Shown: positions 29,511 through 37,855 of the stretch, piece by piece
Layout of the letters: the number at the start of each line of letters is the position of its first letter
How positions within the stretch are numbered: the stretch's first letter is position 1
Assembly (NCBI GenBank): GCA_902509965.1
Contig: CABWZP010000003.1
Coordinates: forward strand, 1-64,000
DNA length: 64,000 nt
Source: an uncultured SAR86 cluster bacterium
Lineage (GTDB): Bacteria; Pseudomonadota; Gammaproteobacteria; Magnimaribacterales; D2472
Reading direction: 5' to 3'
Made by a program: the position numbers and the translations under genes
Notes under the pieces: model-generated
What the model saw: the letters and a program-made list of their open reading frames with translations, nothing else
What the model was told of the DNA's origin: nothing
The model's database searches: none

Positions 29511-29981
29511 TTAAGACCTAAGCTTAGAATTTTTTAAAATTCTTCCCTGATCTCTTTCCCAATCCCTTTTTTTAATATCTTGCCTTTGATCTCTATGTTT
29601 CTTACCTTTTCCAATAGAAATATCACATTTAATATGATTTTCTTTCCAATATAATGATGTTAAAACACAGGTAAGACTTTTTTGCTCAATAGTTTCACTG
29701 AGTTTCTTAATCTCTTTTTTATGTAGAAGAAGTTTTCTTGATCTTGTAGGGTCAATAACCTCATGTTTAAGTGATGCTGGAGGATCTATTTTCATCCCAA
29801 TTAACCAAGCCTCTCCTTTTTTTAGAGTCACATAGCAATCTTTTACATCTACTTTATTATTCCTAAGTGATTTAACTTCCCAGCCCTCTAATACAATTCC
29901 TGCTTGAAAAGAATCACTTAAAATGAAGTTTCTTGAAGCTGTTTTATTCTTTACAATAACTGGATCTTTTTGCTTTGACAT
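29511..29981 (-). CDS. smpB: SsrA-binding protein SmpB
   Basis: Binds the tRNA-like domain of tmRNA and delivers it to stalled ribosomes. 156 residues: NKTASRNFILSDSFQAGIVL, GWEVKSLRNNKVDVKDCYV, and the basic C-terminal tail GKGKKHRDQRQDIKKRDWERD that enters the mRNA channel. Upstream of ssrA on the same strand, making a compact trans-translation cassette. Confidence 0.98.
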   Translation of the reverse strand: MSKQKDPVIVKNKTASRNFILSDSFQAGIVLEGWEVKSLRNNKVDVKDCYVTLKKGEAWLIGMKIDPPASLKHEVIDPTRSRKLLLHKKEIKKLSETIEQKSLTCVLTSLYWKENHIKCDISIGKGKKHRDQRQDIKKRDWERDQGRILKNSKLRS

Positions 29982-30038
29982 AACATTATTATGAATGCAC
30001 TAAAAACAACTGCAACTCTTAATAGGAATTAATTAATT

Positions 30039-30485
30039 TTGAATATTATAGAATTAAAAAAAACACTTGGTTACATGGGGTTTATACCATTTTGTTTTTT
30101 TTCAATAATGCCTTGGATAATTGGTGGCGAACTAGCAAATTATTCAATCTTAGCTCTTGCGCTATACAGCGCTATTATTCTTTCATTTCTTGGTGGTATA
30201 CCATGGGGATGGAGCGATAATAATTTTTCCCAAACAATAAACCTAATAGTGGGAATATCTTTTTCTTTATTAGGATGCCTTATCCTCGCTATAGCATTTA
30301 TAAATCTGATGGTAGCTTTATTTTTATGCCTTATAGGTTTTAATGGGTTTTATTATTTTGAAAGCAAAAGAGATATACTTTTTGATCAAAAAATAGAGTA
30401 CAAAGAGTTAAGAAAAATGCTCACAGTTTTAGTATCAATCTGTTTTTTAGTAACTATTGCTTATATAGTTAACCCTTATAGTTAG
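30039..30485 (+). CDS. DUF3429-like four-helix membrane protein
   Basis: 148 residues from a TTG start, with about four hydrophobic helices and very little else. The pattern LGYMGFIPF ... ALALYSAIILSFLGGIPWGW resembles the DUF3429 family, whose function is unknown. An AGGAA lies about 10 nt before the TTG. It sits with a sodium-coupled transporter gene between smpB and ratA, interrupting a neighbourhood usually contiguous in gammaproteobacteria. No substrate or partner can be inferred. Confidence 0.7.
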   Translation: MNIIELKKTLGYMGFIPFCFFSIMPWIIGGELANYSILALALYSAIILSFLGGIPWGWSDNNFSQTINLIVGISFSLLGCLILAIAFINLMVALFLCLIGFNGFYYFESKRDILFDQKIEYKELRKMLTVLVSICFLVTIAYIVNPYS

Positions 30486-30505
30486 ATTATTTTTAGGAAA
30501 TAAAT

Positions 30506-31858
30506 ATGGATAAGCTCTCAAAACTTAAAAGTCATGGTTCATGGGTAGGAAGATGGACTTTTATTTTAGCAGCTACAGGTTCTGCAGTTGGACTAGGTAA
30601 TATATGGGGCTTCCCTTATAAAGCTGGAACAAATGGAGGAGGAGCTTTTGTAATAATTTATTTATTATGTATTTTAGCAATAGGCATTCCAATAATGATA
30701 AGTGAAATAATTATTGGAAGAAGATCTGGAAATAGTCCAATCAATGCTATGCGATTAGTTGCAAGAGATTCTAATACCACTTCAGCTTGGCAAATTGTTG
30801 GCTGGAGTGGAATAGCGGCAGGAATCTTAATATTATCCTTTTACAGTGTTATAGCTGGAATCTGTTTAAATTATATATTTATTGCTGCCACATCAACTGG
30901 TGTAATTAACTCAGCTGAACAATTTGGAAATATTATTTCTTCTCCTCTAAACCTATTAGCCTGGCATACGTTATTCATGTTTCTAACGGCAACAATAGTC
31001 TCTGCTGGTATAAACAGAGGCATTGGAAGAATGGTAAAAATATTAATGCCAATGCTAGGAGTCTTGTTAATTTTTATGGTTATAAATGGAATTCTTAGCG
31101 GCGGCTTTGCCAGAGCATTCTCATTTCTTTTTGCTCCTGATTTTTCGCAAGTAAATTCAAATACTTTTCTAAGTGCAATGGGGCAAGCATTTTTTAGTTT
31201 AAGTTTAGGTATGGGTTCAATCATGGCTTATGGCGCATATATGCCAAAAGAACAAAAAATAATACCAACTTCTTTCACAGTTGCTTCACTAGATACATTG
31301 GTTGCAATATTTGCAGGCTTAGCAATTTTTCCAATCATATTTGCATTTGGATTAGAGCCGAATAGTGGACCAGGACTTGTTTTTGAGTCACTTCAAACCG
31401 CTTTTAATCAAATGTCTTATGGCCAAATTGTAGGACCGTTATTTTTTATACTTTTATCAGTTGCCGCATTAAGCTCATCTATATCATTACTTGAACCTGG
31501 AGTTGCATTTATTTCTGAAGAAGGATCTATGAGCAGAAAGTCAGCTGCAATATCAATTTCCCTTGTTACTTGGATATTGGGCATAGGAACAGTACTCAGT
31601 TTTAATTTATGGAGTGATTTTAATCTAACCCCCGGAAGAAACTTTTTAGATTCTATGGATTTTATTGCTAATCAGATACTTCTTCCCTTAGGAGGAATGT
31701 TGATAGCAATCTTTGTTGGTTGGTTTATGGATAAAAATCTTATAAACGAAGAAATTGGTGACGTTAATCCGATCCTATATAGCACATGGAGATTTTTTGT
31801 TAAGTTTATTGCCCCAATATCAGTTGCAATAATTTTCTACAATGCAATTTTTGGTTAA
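30506..31858 (+). CDS. Sodium-dependent transporter, NSS/SNF family
   Basis: LeuT-fold Na+-symporter of the inner membrane, probably for an amino acid or related organic solute. 450 residues, about 11-12 hydrophobic helices. The first unwound helix, AATGSAVGLGNIWGFPYKAGTNGGGAF, carries the family Na+/substrate site; ALSSSISLLEPGVAF is the later conserved helix. Substrate is unpredictable from sequence alone. ratA starts on the base after its stop, so they may be co-transcribed. Confidence 0.93.
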   Translation: MDKLSKLKSHGSWVGRWTFILAATGSAVGLGNIWGFPYKAGTNGGGAFVIIYLLCILAIGIPIMISEIIIGRRSGNSPINAMRLVARDSNTTSAWQIVGWSGIAAGILILSFYSVIAGICLNYIFIAATSTGVINSAEQFGNIISSPLNLLAWHTLFMFLTATIVSAGINRGIGRMVKILMPMLGVLLIFMVINGILSGGFARAFSFLFAPDFSQVNSNTFLSAMGQAFFSLSLGMGSIMAYGAYMPKEQKIIPTSFTVASLDTLVAIFAGLAIFPIIFAFGLEPNSGPGLVFESLQTAFNQMSYGQIVGPLFFILLSVAALSSSISLLEPGVAFISEEGSMSRKSAAISISLVTWILGIGTVLSFNLWSDFNLTPGRNFLDSMDFIANQILLPLGGMLIAIFVGWFMDKNLINEEIGDVNPILYSTWRFFVKFIAPISVAIIFYNAIFG

Positions 31859-32275
31859 ATGCCAAGCAAGTTTAATTATGAAGAATTTGTAGCCAAAGAC
31901 TCTAAAGAAGTTTTTGAATTAATTTCAAACTTTTCAGAGTATAAAAACTTTTTACCCGGATGCACGAATTCTGAAATTTTATCAAGCTCGGAAGAATATG
32001 AGATTGGAAAACTAGATTTTAATTTTTTCAATAAAGACTACACCATTGAATCTAAGAATATAAAGTCTTCGTCTGAACTAACTATAAAACAACTAAAGGG
32101 CCCTTTTAATTCTTTTGATGCCTCATGGAAAGTTACAAAAAAAGATGCAGGATGTTTAGTAAATTTCTCTGCAGAGTTTAAAGCTCCATTTTTTATGCAA
32201 CCTTTTATGCAAAAGAGTCTGATAGATATATTTGCTGGTAAATTTATTAATGCATTTATAGGCAGATTGCTATGA
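31859..32275 (+). CDS. ratA: RatA / COQ10-type START-domain protein
   Basis: SRPBCC/START-fold protein. Homologues act as ubiquinone-binding chaperones (Coq10) and were described in E. coli as RatA, an inhibitor of 70S formation; which role applies here is unresolved. 138 residues: VFELISNFSEYKNFLPGCTNSEIL is the signature N-terminal part and FNSFDASWKV the strand after the loop. Overlaps rnfH by 4 nt, the usual ratA-ratB pair. Confidence 0.88.
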   Translation: MPSKFNYEEFVAKDSKEVFELISNFSEYKNFLPGCTNSEILSSSEEYEIGKLDFNFFNKDYTIESKNIKSSSELTIKQLKGPFNSFDASWKVTKKDAGCLVNFSAEFKAPFFMQPFMQKSLIDIFAGKFINAFIGRLL

Positions 32276-32550
32276 AGATATTTTTTACTTATCAAGGAGA
32301 GCAAAAGAAATTCTTTTTTTCATTAGAGGTTTCAGAAAGCTCAACAGTGAGTGAAATATTAGAAATTCCTAGAGTTAAAAGGATCATAGAATCTTTATCT
32401 CATGAAATAGTCATTGGAGTTAATGGTGAGATTTTAGACGGCAACTTTAAACCTATTCCTGAAAGGTTTAGATTATCTGAGGGGCAGAGAGTTGAGCTAT
32501 ATCGGCCCTTAAATCAAGATCCAAAAGAAAGGAGAAGGCAAAAAGCTTAA
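32272..32550 (+). CDS. rnfH: RnfH (RatB) family ubiquitin-like protein
   Basis: Small beta-grasp protein of the UPF0125/RnfH family; function unsettled. 92 residues with ERFRLSEGQRVELYRPLNQDPKERRRQKA, the characteristic C-terminus. Coupled to ratA by overlap. Its stop and the convergent bamE stop interlock in the 4-base TTAA. Confidence 0.9.
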   Translation: MKIFFTYQGEQKKFFFSLEVSESSTVSEILEIPRVKRIIESLSHEIVIGVNGEILDGNFKPIPERFRLSEGQRVELYRPLNQDPKERRRQKA

Positions 32551-32876
32551 TTAATATCCTCTAGAATCCAGCTATCAAGAAGTTCATTTGAATCAAAATA
32601 GAGTGTAAGTTTTTTATCAGAAATAACTAAATCACCAACTGTAACTTTATTAACATAGTCCCACCTATTTTTATGGAATGGGCTTTGAATCATGGCAGTA
32701 CCAAGAATGAACTTAACCTGATCTTTTGATAGGCCTTTAGCAAGATTATTAAGATCTTTTTCTTCATATAAATTGCCCTGAACAATAGGGACATTATAAA
32801 AACTAAATGTACTGCAGGCACCTAGAAAAGATAATGTAAGAATTACTGCGAAGATCTTTTTTTGATTTAGTTTCAT
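32547..32876 (-). CDS. bamE: Outer membrane assembly lipoprotein BamE
   Basis: Lipoprotein of the beta-barrel assembly machinery that stabilises BamA-BamD. 109 residues: a signal peptide with lipobox LGAC (Cys21), then IVQGNLYEEKDLNNLAKGLSKDQVKFILGTAMI, the SmpA/OmlA domain, and RWDYV. Classical neighbour of fur and ratA-rnfH. The core subunit gene bamA lies 12 kb away in this window. Confidence 0.93.
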   Translation of the reverse strand: MKLNQKKIFAVILTLSFLGACSTFSFYNVPIVQGNLYEEKDLNNLAKGLSKDQVKFILGTAMIQSPFHKNRWDYVNKVTVGDLVISDKKLTLYFDSNELLDSWILEDIN

Positions 32877-32962
32877 TAATTAGCGATTTAAAAGTTATCT
32901 TTATATTTTGACAATATGGATTATACTTCGTTCTATAACAGATACGAAAATAAATTTAAAAA

Positions 32963-33379
32963 ATGTCAGAACAGAATTTTGAATTAAAAAAAACAGGTCT
33001 TAAGGCAACACTACCAAGAATACGTATTCTTGAAGTCCTTGATGCTACAAAAGGTGAGGAAGCTCACCTAAGTGCAGAAGATATATACAAAGAACTTTTA
33101 GCAGCTGGTGAAGATGTTGGCCTTGCAACTGTATATCGAGTCCTTACTCAATTTGAATCAGCTGGGATTGTTAAAAAGCATAATTTTGAAGAAGGTCATG
33201 CTGTTTATGAAGTAATTTCTGATGAACATCATGACCATATGGTTTCTATAGAAGATGGAACTATATATGAGTTTCATGACGAGATTATAGAAGAAAGACA
33301 AAAAGAGATTGCTGCAGCTAGAGGATTTGAGCTCGTCGAACATAGTATGGTGTTATACGTAAAGAAAATTAACTCATAA
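32963..33379 (+). CDS. fur: Ferric uptake regulator Fur
   Basis: Iron-responsive repressor. 138 residues: the winged-helix LKATLPRIRILEVL and VGLATVYRVLTQFESAGIV, then the metal-binding dimerisation domain with DEHHDHMV and FHDEIIEERQKEIA. The Cys pair of E. coli Fur (CxxC) reads SIED here, and the protein has no cysteine at all, so it cannot hold the structural zinc in the E. coli manner. Pseudomonas Fur is also Cys-poor. Confidence 0.95.
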   Translation: MSEQNFELKKTGLKATLPRIRILEVLDATKGEEAHLSAEDIYKELLAAGEDVGLATVYRVLTQFESAGIVKKHNFEEGHAVYEVISDEHHDHMVSIEDGTIYEFHDEIIEERQKEIAAARGFELVEHSMVLYVKKINS

Positions 33380-33393
33380 TTTCCTAAAACCCA

Positions 33394-33421
33394 CTTGAAC
33401 TAAGCATATAAACCCCAATAT
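33394..33421 (+). promoter_or_regulatory. Heat-shock (sigma-32 type) promoter of grpE-dnaK-dnaJ
   Basis: CTTGAA (33394-33399), 13-bp spacer, CCCCAATAT (33413-33421), close to the sigma-32 consensus CTTGAAA ... CCCCATNT. It lies in the 62-bp fur-grpE gap and fits the heat-shock genes that follow. Confidence 0.75.
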
Positions 33422-33434
33422 ATTTTTTATTGGG
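33414..33434. repeat. 7-bp inverted repeat overlapping the heat-shock -10 and the grpE RBS
   Basis: CCCAATA (33414-33420), 7-nt T-rich loop, TATTGGG (33428-33434). The left arm is inside the -10 element; the right arm contains the GGGA that serves as the grpE Shine-Dalgarno. In fur read-through RNA it would form a hairpin that hides the ribosome-binding site. Confidence 0.55.
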
Positions 33435-33441
33435 AATAAAT

Positions 33442-33999
33442 ATGTCAAAAAAAATTAAAAAAGAAGATAAATCCTTAAGTGAGGATGAATTAATGAATTC
33501 TAATGAGTTAGAGGATGAAGTCTTGCCTAAAGAAGAAGAGCAAGAAAATTTATCAGATGAAGATGGAGCTCTTCTAAGAGTAGCTGAGCTTGAATCAGCT
33601 CTACTAAGGTCAGCAGCTGACTTAGATAATGCTATGAAAAGATCTATTTTAGAGGTTGATAGAGCCCATAAATATGGAGTTGAAAAGCTGCTCAATGAAC
33701 TACTTCCTGTTCTAGATAATTTAGAACAAGCATTATTAAACCTTTCTGAAAATTCATCTTTAGAAGATAAAGAAGGTATCGAGTTAACTTTAAAGTCTTT
33801 TGAGTCTGCACTTGATAAATTTGGAATGAGACCCATCTATCCTGTTAACGAGGATTTTAATCCTGAAAAACATGAAGCAGTAACAATGACAAAAGACGAG
33901 AATAAAAGTGATAACGAGGTTGGCGAAGTTTTCCAGAGAGGATGGGAGCTTCATAATAGGGTTATAAGACCCGCAAGAGTTACAGTTATAAAAAATTAA
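33442..33999 (+). CDS. grpE: Nucleotide exchange factor GrpE
   Basis: Releases ADP from DnaK. The ORF track begins at a TTG (33430), but ATG 33442 with GGGA upstream gives MSKKIKKEDKSL and is preferred (185 residues). A long acidic N-terminal coiled coil leads to HKYGVEKLLNELLPVLDNLEQAL and the C-terminal beta domain with NPEKHEAVTM and RVIRPARVTV. First gene of grpE-dnaK-dnaJ behind a sigma-32-like promoter. Confidence 0.97.
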   Translation: MSKKIKKEDKSLSEDELMNSNELEDEVLPKEEEQENLSDEDGALLRVAELESALLRSAADLDNAMKRSILEVDRAHKYGVEKLLNELLPVLDNLEQALLNLSENSSLEDKEGIELTLKSFESALDKFGMRPIYPVNEDFNPEKHEAVTMTKDENKSDNEVGEVFQRGWELHNRVIRPARVTVIKN

Positions 34000-34011
34000 A
34001 GAGGGAATGAT

Positions 34012-35928
34012 ATGTCAAAAATAATAGGTATTGATTTAGGAACAACTAATAGTTGCGTTGCTGTCATTGAAGGCAAGCAACAAAAAGTTATTGAAAATTC
34101 TGAAGGTGGAAGAACAACACCTTCGGTTATAGCTTATACAGATAACGACGAGGTGCTTGTAGGTTTGCCAGCAAAGAGACAAGCTGTTACAAATCCTGAA
34201 AATACCCTGTATGCAATCAAGAGACTAATAGGTAGGACTTTCGAGGATAAAGTTGTAAAACAAGATGCTGACATGGTTCCTTATAAAATTATTAAAGCAG
34301 ATAATGGTGATGCTTGGGTTGAAGCAAATAAGAAAAAATTAGCACCCCCACAGGTAGCTGCAGAAATTCTCAAAAAAATGAAAAAAACTGCAGAAGACTA
34401 TCTTGGTCAGGAAGTAAAAGAGGCTGTCATTACTGTACCAGCATATTTTAATGATGCACAAAGACAAGCAACTAAGGATGCAGGAAAAATTGCTGGACTC
34501 GAAGTAAAAAGAATTATCAATGAACCAACTGCAGCAGCTTTAGCGTATGGACTAGATAAACATCAAGGCGATTCTACAATTGCTGTTTATGATCTTGGTG
34601 GAGGCACATTTGATATCTCAATAATTGAAATCTCTGATGTGGATGGAGAACACCAATTTGAAGTGCTTTCAACAAATGGTGATACTTTTCTGGGTGGGGA
34701 AGATTTTGATTTAAGATTAATAGACTATTTTGTTGATCAGTTTAAAGAAGAATCAGGCTTTGACTTAAAAAGTGATCCTTTAGCACTGCAAAGATTAAAA
34801 GAAGCTGCCGAGAAAGCTAAAATTGAGCTTTCATCATCAGAGCAAACAGAAGTTAATCTCCCCTACATTACAGCTGATAGCACTGGACCGAAACATTTTG
34901 TTCACAAAATAACTAGAGCTAAACTTGAATCTTTAGTTGAAGATTTAGTTGATAGAAGCCTAGAGCCTCTAAAACTAGCTTTATCTGATGCTAAACTTTC
35001 TAAATCTGAAATATCTGAAATACTTCTAGTCGGCGGGCAGACAAGAATGCCTTTAGTGCAGAAGAAAGTTAAAGAATTTTTTGGTAAAGAAGCAAGAAAA
35101 GACTTAAATCCAGATGAAGCTGTTGCTGTTGGTGCTGCCATTCAAGGTTCTGTCTTATCAGGAGATACCAAAGATATCTTGTTATTAGATGTGACCCCAT
35201 TAACTTTAGGTATAGAAACGTTAGGTGGCGTATCTACTCCATTGATCGAAAAAAATACCACAATTCCTACACAAAAGTCGCAAGTTTTTTCAACAGCTGA
35301 AGATAATCAAACTGCTGTGACAGTTCATGTTATTCAAGGCGAAAGAACTCAAGCTGCTCAAAATAAATCATTGGGACAGTTTAATTTAGCTGATATTCCT
35401 CCAGCTGCAAGAGGAATGCCGCAAATTGAAGTCTCTTTTGATCTTGATGCTAATGGGATACTTAATGTTTCAGCGAAAGATAAAAATTCTGGTAAAGAGC
35501 AGTCTATTATTATTAAGGCCTCAAGCGGTTTGAGCGATGAAGATATTGAGAAGATGGTAAAGGATGCTGAGGCTAATGCTGAAGATGATAAGAAATTTGA
35601 AGAATTGGTTAAAACCAAAAACAATGCTGACATGCTAGTTCATGCAACTAGAAAGACAGTTCAAGAATCTGATGAAAAGCTATCTGATGATGAAAAAGAA
35701 CAAATTGAAAAGGTTGTTATTGTTTTAGAAGAAGCAATTGCTTCTGAAGATATAGAAAGCATCGAAAGCGCAACTAAATCTTTAAATGATGTCTTAACAC
35801 CTCTTACCGATAAATTGTATTCTCAAGAACAAGCTCAACCTCAAGACGAGCAAGATACCGATGTGAATGATGACGCTGAAAATACTGTAGATGCTGAATA
35901 CGAAGAAGTTAAAGAAGACGATAAGTAA
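34012..35928 (+). CDS. dnaK: Chaperone DnaK (Hsp70)
   Basis: ATP-driven chaperone. 638 residues: phosphate loop [49 protein letters not shown] and [12 protein letters not shown] in the ATPase domain; the linker [17 protein letters not shown]; the substrate domain with [13 protein letters not shown]; and a Glu/Asp-rich C-terminus ending [14 protein letters not shown] precedes the start, 12 nt after grpE. Confidence 0.99.
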   Translation: MSKIIGIDLGTTNSCVAVIEGKQQKVIENSEGGRTTPSVIAYTDNDEVLVGLPAKRQAVTNPENTLYAIKRLIGRTFEDKVVKQDADMVPYKIIKADNGDAWVEANKKKLAPPQVAAEILKKMKKTAEDYLGQEVKEAVITVPAYFNDAQRQATKDAGKIAGLEVKRIINEPTAAALAYGLDKHQGDSTIAVYDLGGGTFDISIIEISDVDGEHQFEVLSTNGDTFLGGEDFDLRLIDYFVDQFKEESGFDLKSDPLALQRLKEAAEKAKIELSSSEQTEVNLPYITADSTGPKHFVHKITRAKLESLVEDLVDRSLEPLKLALSDAKLSKSEISEILLVGGQTRMPLVQKKVKEFFGKEARKDLNPDEAVAVGAAIQGSVLSGDTKDILLLDVTPLTLGIETLGGVSTPLIEKNTTIPTQKSQVFSTAEDNQTAVTVHVIQGERTQAAQNKSLGQFNLADIPPAARGMPQIEVSFDLDANGILNVSAKDKNSGKEQSIIIKASSGLSDEDIEKMVKDAEANAEDDKKFEELVKTKNNADMLVHATRKTVQESDEKLSDDEKEQIEKVVIVLEEAIASEDIESIESATKSLNDVLTPLTDKLYSQEQAQPQDEQDTDVNDDAENTVDAEYEEVKEDDK

Positions 35929-35942
35929 TTGAGTCATAAATA

Positions 35943-37052
35943 ATGTCAAAGAGAGATTATTATGAAACTCTTGAGGTCTCTCGATCAGCTTCTAGTGCAG
36001 AGTTAAAAAAAGCTTTTAAAAAGAAAGCCATGAAATATCATCCAGATAGAAATCCGGATGATCCTGAGGCAGATAAGAAGTTTAAAGAATGTGCAGAAGC
36101 CTACGACGTATTATCTGATCAGCAAAAAAAAAGTGCTTATGATCAGTATGGCCATGCAGGTGTAGATGGAATGGGCGGCGGTCCAAATTTTAATGATGTA
36201 AATGTTGGTGATATTTTTGGAGATATTTTTGGAGATGTTTTTGGTACAAGATCTTCTTCTAGAGGAAGATCAAGAAGAGGGCAAGATCTTCAATATAATC
36301 TTGACCTGTCTTTAAAAGAAGCCGTTTTAGGAACTCAAACTAAAATAAAGATACCCTCTCATACTCCATGTAATGTTTGTAATTCCTCAGGTGCAGCTCC
36401 TGGTTCTAACCCATCAGTTTGTGGAAGATGTAATGGAGCAGGACAGGTAAGAGTTCAACAAGGCTTCTTCTCATTGCAACAAACGTGCTCTTCATGCGAA
36501 GGTACTGGCCAAGTCATTAAAGATAAGTGCAAGCCATGCAATGGCATTGGAGCTACCAAAGAAGAAAAGACTTTATCTGTGAATATTCCATCTGGTGTTG
36601 ATAATGGTGATAAAGTAAGGCTTACAGGTGAGGGTGAATGGGAAAAAAATGGTCAATCTGGTGACCTTTATGTTGCAATAAGAGTTATGTCAAATCCTAT
36701 TTTTGAAAGAGAAGGTAGAGACTTGTATATAGAAGCACCCTTAGATCTTATGACTTCAATAACTGGAGGCTCTATAAAAATACCAACTATTGAAAACTTC
36801 ATTTCACTCAAAATACCTGCACAAACGCAAACTGGTAAAATATTTAGAATTAAAGGAAAAGGAGCATCTTCGGTTAGGGACAACAGAAGAGGTGACCTTT
36901 TATGTAGAGTAATTGTTGAAACTCCATCTAATTTAGATAAATCTCAACTAAAAGCTTTAAAAGGTTTCACTGAATCTCTAAGAGCTTCAAAAAATTATCC
37001 TATTCAGGAATCATTTATTAAATCTTCAGGCGATATTCACAAGAATGATTAA
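35943..37052 (+). CDS. dnaJ: Chaperone DnaJ (Hsp40)
   Basis: Co-chaperone that stimulates DnaK ATPase. 369 residues: J domain with KYHPDRNPD (HPD), a short Gly/Phe region ending in FGDIFGDVFG, four zinc CxxCxGxG repeats (CNVCNSSG, CGRCNGAG, CSSCEGTG, CKPCNGIG), then the substrate-binding C-terminal domain. 14 nt after dnaK. Confidence 0.98.
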   Translation: MSKRDYYETLEVSRSASSAELKKAFKKKAMKYHPDRNPDDPEADKKFKECAEAYDVLSDQQKKSAYDQYGHAGVDGMGGGPNFNDVNVGDIFGDIFGDVFGTRSSSRGRSRRGQDLQYNLDLSLKEAVLGTQTKIKIPSHTPCNVCNSSGAAPGSNPSVCGRCNGAGQVRVQQGFFSLQQTCSSCEGTGQVIKDKCKPCNGIGATKEEKTLSVNIPSGVDNGDKVRLTGEGEWEKNGQSGDLYVAIRVMSNPIFEREGRDLYIEAPLDLMTSITGGSIKIPTIENFISLKIPAQTQTGKIFRIKGKGASSVRDNRRGDLLCRVIVETPSNLDKSQLKALKGFTESLRASKNYPIQESFIKSSGDIHKND

Positions 37053-37058
37053 TTTGAT

Positions 37059-37718
37059 ATGACCGGTATCTACATAAATGGTGTTTCAGGAAAAATGGGC
37101 ACTAATTTATTAAAGCTTTGTGCTAACGATAAAAATATAAAGATTTGTGATGATCTTAATGATGATTCATTAGAGGTAATAATTGATTTTTCACACCCAG
37201 ACTCCACTTTAAAACTTTTAAAATCTTTACCTACACAAAAAATATCACTAATTATAGGAACTACTGGCTTAAAAGAAGAACATTTTCAATATATTGAAGA
37301 AATCTCTAAAGATAAAAGAGTTCTTATAGCTCCAAATCTAAGCAAGGGCATTTCTGTATTTAAAAATACTATTGTGGAATTTATAAAGGCAAATGATAAA
37401 GAATTGCACTGCCTCATAAAAGAAACTCATCATGATCAAAAAATTGATTCTCCCTCTGGAACAGCTATTGAATTAAAAAAAATTATTGAATCAAATAATA
37501 CAAAAAATCTTATTGCTGATATTGAAATAATTTCAAAAAGAACTGGTAAAATTTTTGGAATTCATGAAATTATTTTTTATAAAGATACTAAAAAAATACA
37601 ATTTAAGCATGAATCTAAGTCAAGAAACATATATTCAGATGGAGCCTTACAGGCAGCACATTGGATTAAAGATAAGGAAGAAGGCTTATACTCATTTGAA
37701 GATTTTCTGAAATCTTAA
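37059..37718 (+). CDS. dapB: 4-hydroxy-tetrahydrodipicolinate reductase, compact form
   Basis: NAD(P)H-dependent step of the lysine/diaminopimelate pathway. 219 residues, about 50 shorter than E. coli DapB (273). The dinucleotide motif GVSGKMG, the IIDFSHPDST and IIGTTGL loops, and the catalytic block ETHHDQKIDSPSGTA are all present. The loss is mainly between the nucleotide motif and IIDFS, plus a shorter C-terminal domain. Similar short forms exist in other lineages, so activity is likely. It lies 6 nt after dnaJ and is probably transcribed with it; carA, a frequent neighbour, is absent. Confidence 0.92.
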   Translation: MTGIYINGVSGKMGTNLLKLCANDKNIKICDDLNDDSLEVIIDFSHPDSTLKLLKSLPTQKISLIIGTTGLKEEHFQYIEEISKDKRVLIAPNLSKGISVFKNTIVEFIKANDKELHCLIKETHHDQKIDSPSGTAIELKKIIESNNTKNLIADIEIISKRTGKIFGIHEIIFYKDTKKIQFKHESKSRNIYSDGALQAAHWIKDKEEGLYSFEDFLKS

Positions 37719-37746
37719 AATAACCTTTAATATTGAAGATTTTTTC

Positions 37747-37855
37747 TATAAAATAGCCAAACTTTTAACACGAAGGTCCCGAACCTGCAAAGTTGGGGTG
37801 CTCTTTAGAGAGTTAACTTTGCTTAGGGCTGGAGAATAAACCCTGGAGAAATAAA
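37747..37855 (+). promoter_or_regulatory. rpsB promoter -10 and structured 5' leader (likely S2 autoregulatory leader)
   Basis: TATAAAAT (37747-37754) with only a weak -35 upstream, then AGCCAA. The following roughly 95-nt leader holds an 8-bp helix GCAAAGTT/AACTTTGC (37787-37794 with 37815-37822) enclosing CTCT-TT-AGAG (37801-37810), then AGGG/CCCT (37825-37828 with 37841-37844) just before the GGAG Shine-Dalgarno at 37845. E. coli rpsB has a conserved leader through which S2 represses rpsB-tsf; this structure is in the same place. Confidence 0.65.

Noticed and set aside
32908-32939. TTGACA upstream of fur as a promoter
   Set aside because: The only reasonable -10 boxes are at spacings of 8 (TATACT) or 20 (TATAAC), so no convincing sigma-70 promoter; no clear Fur box either.
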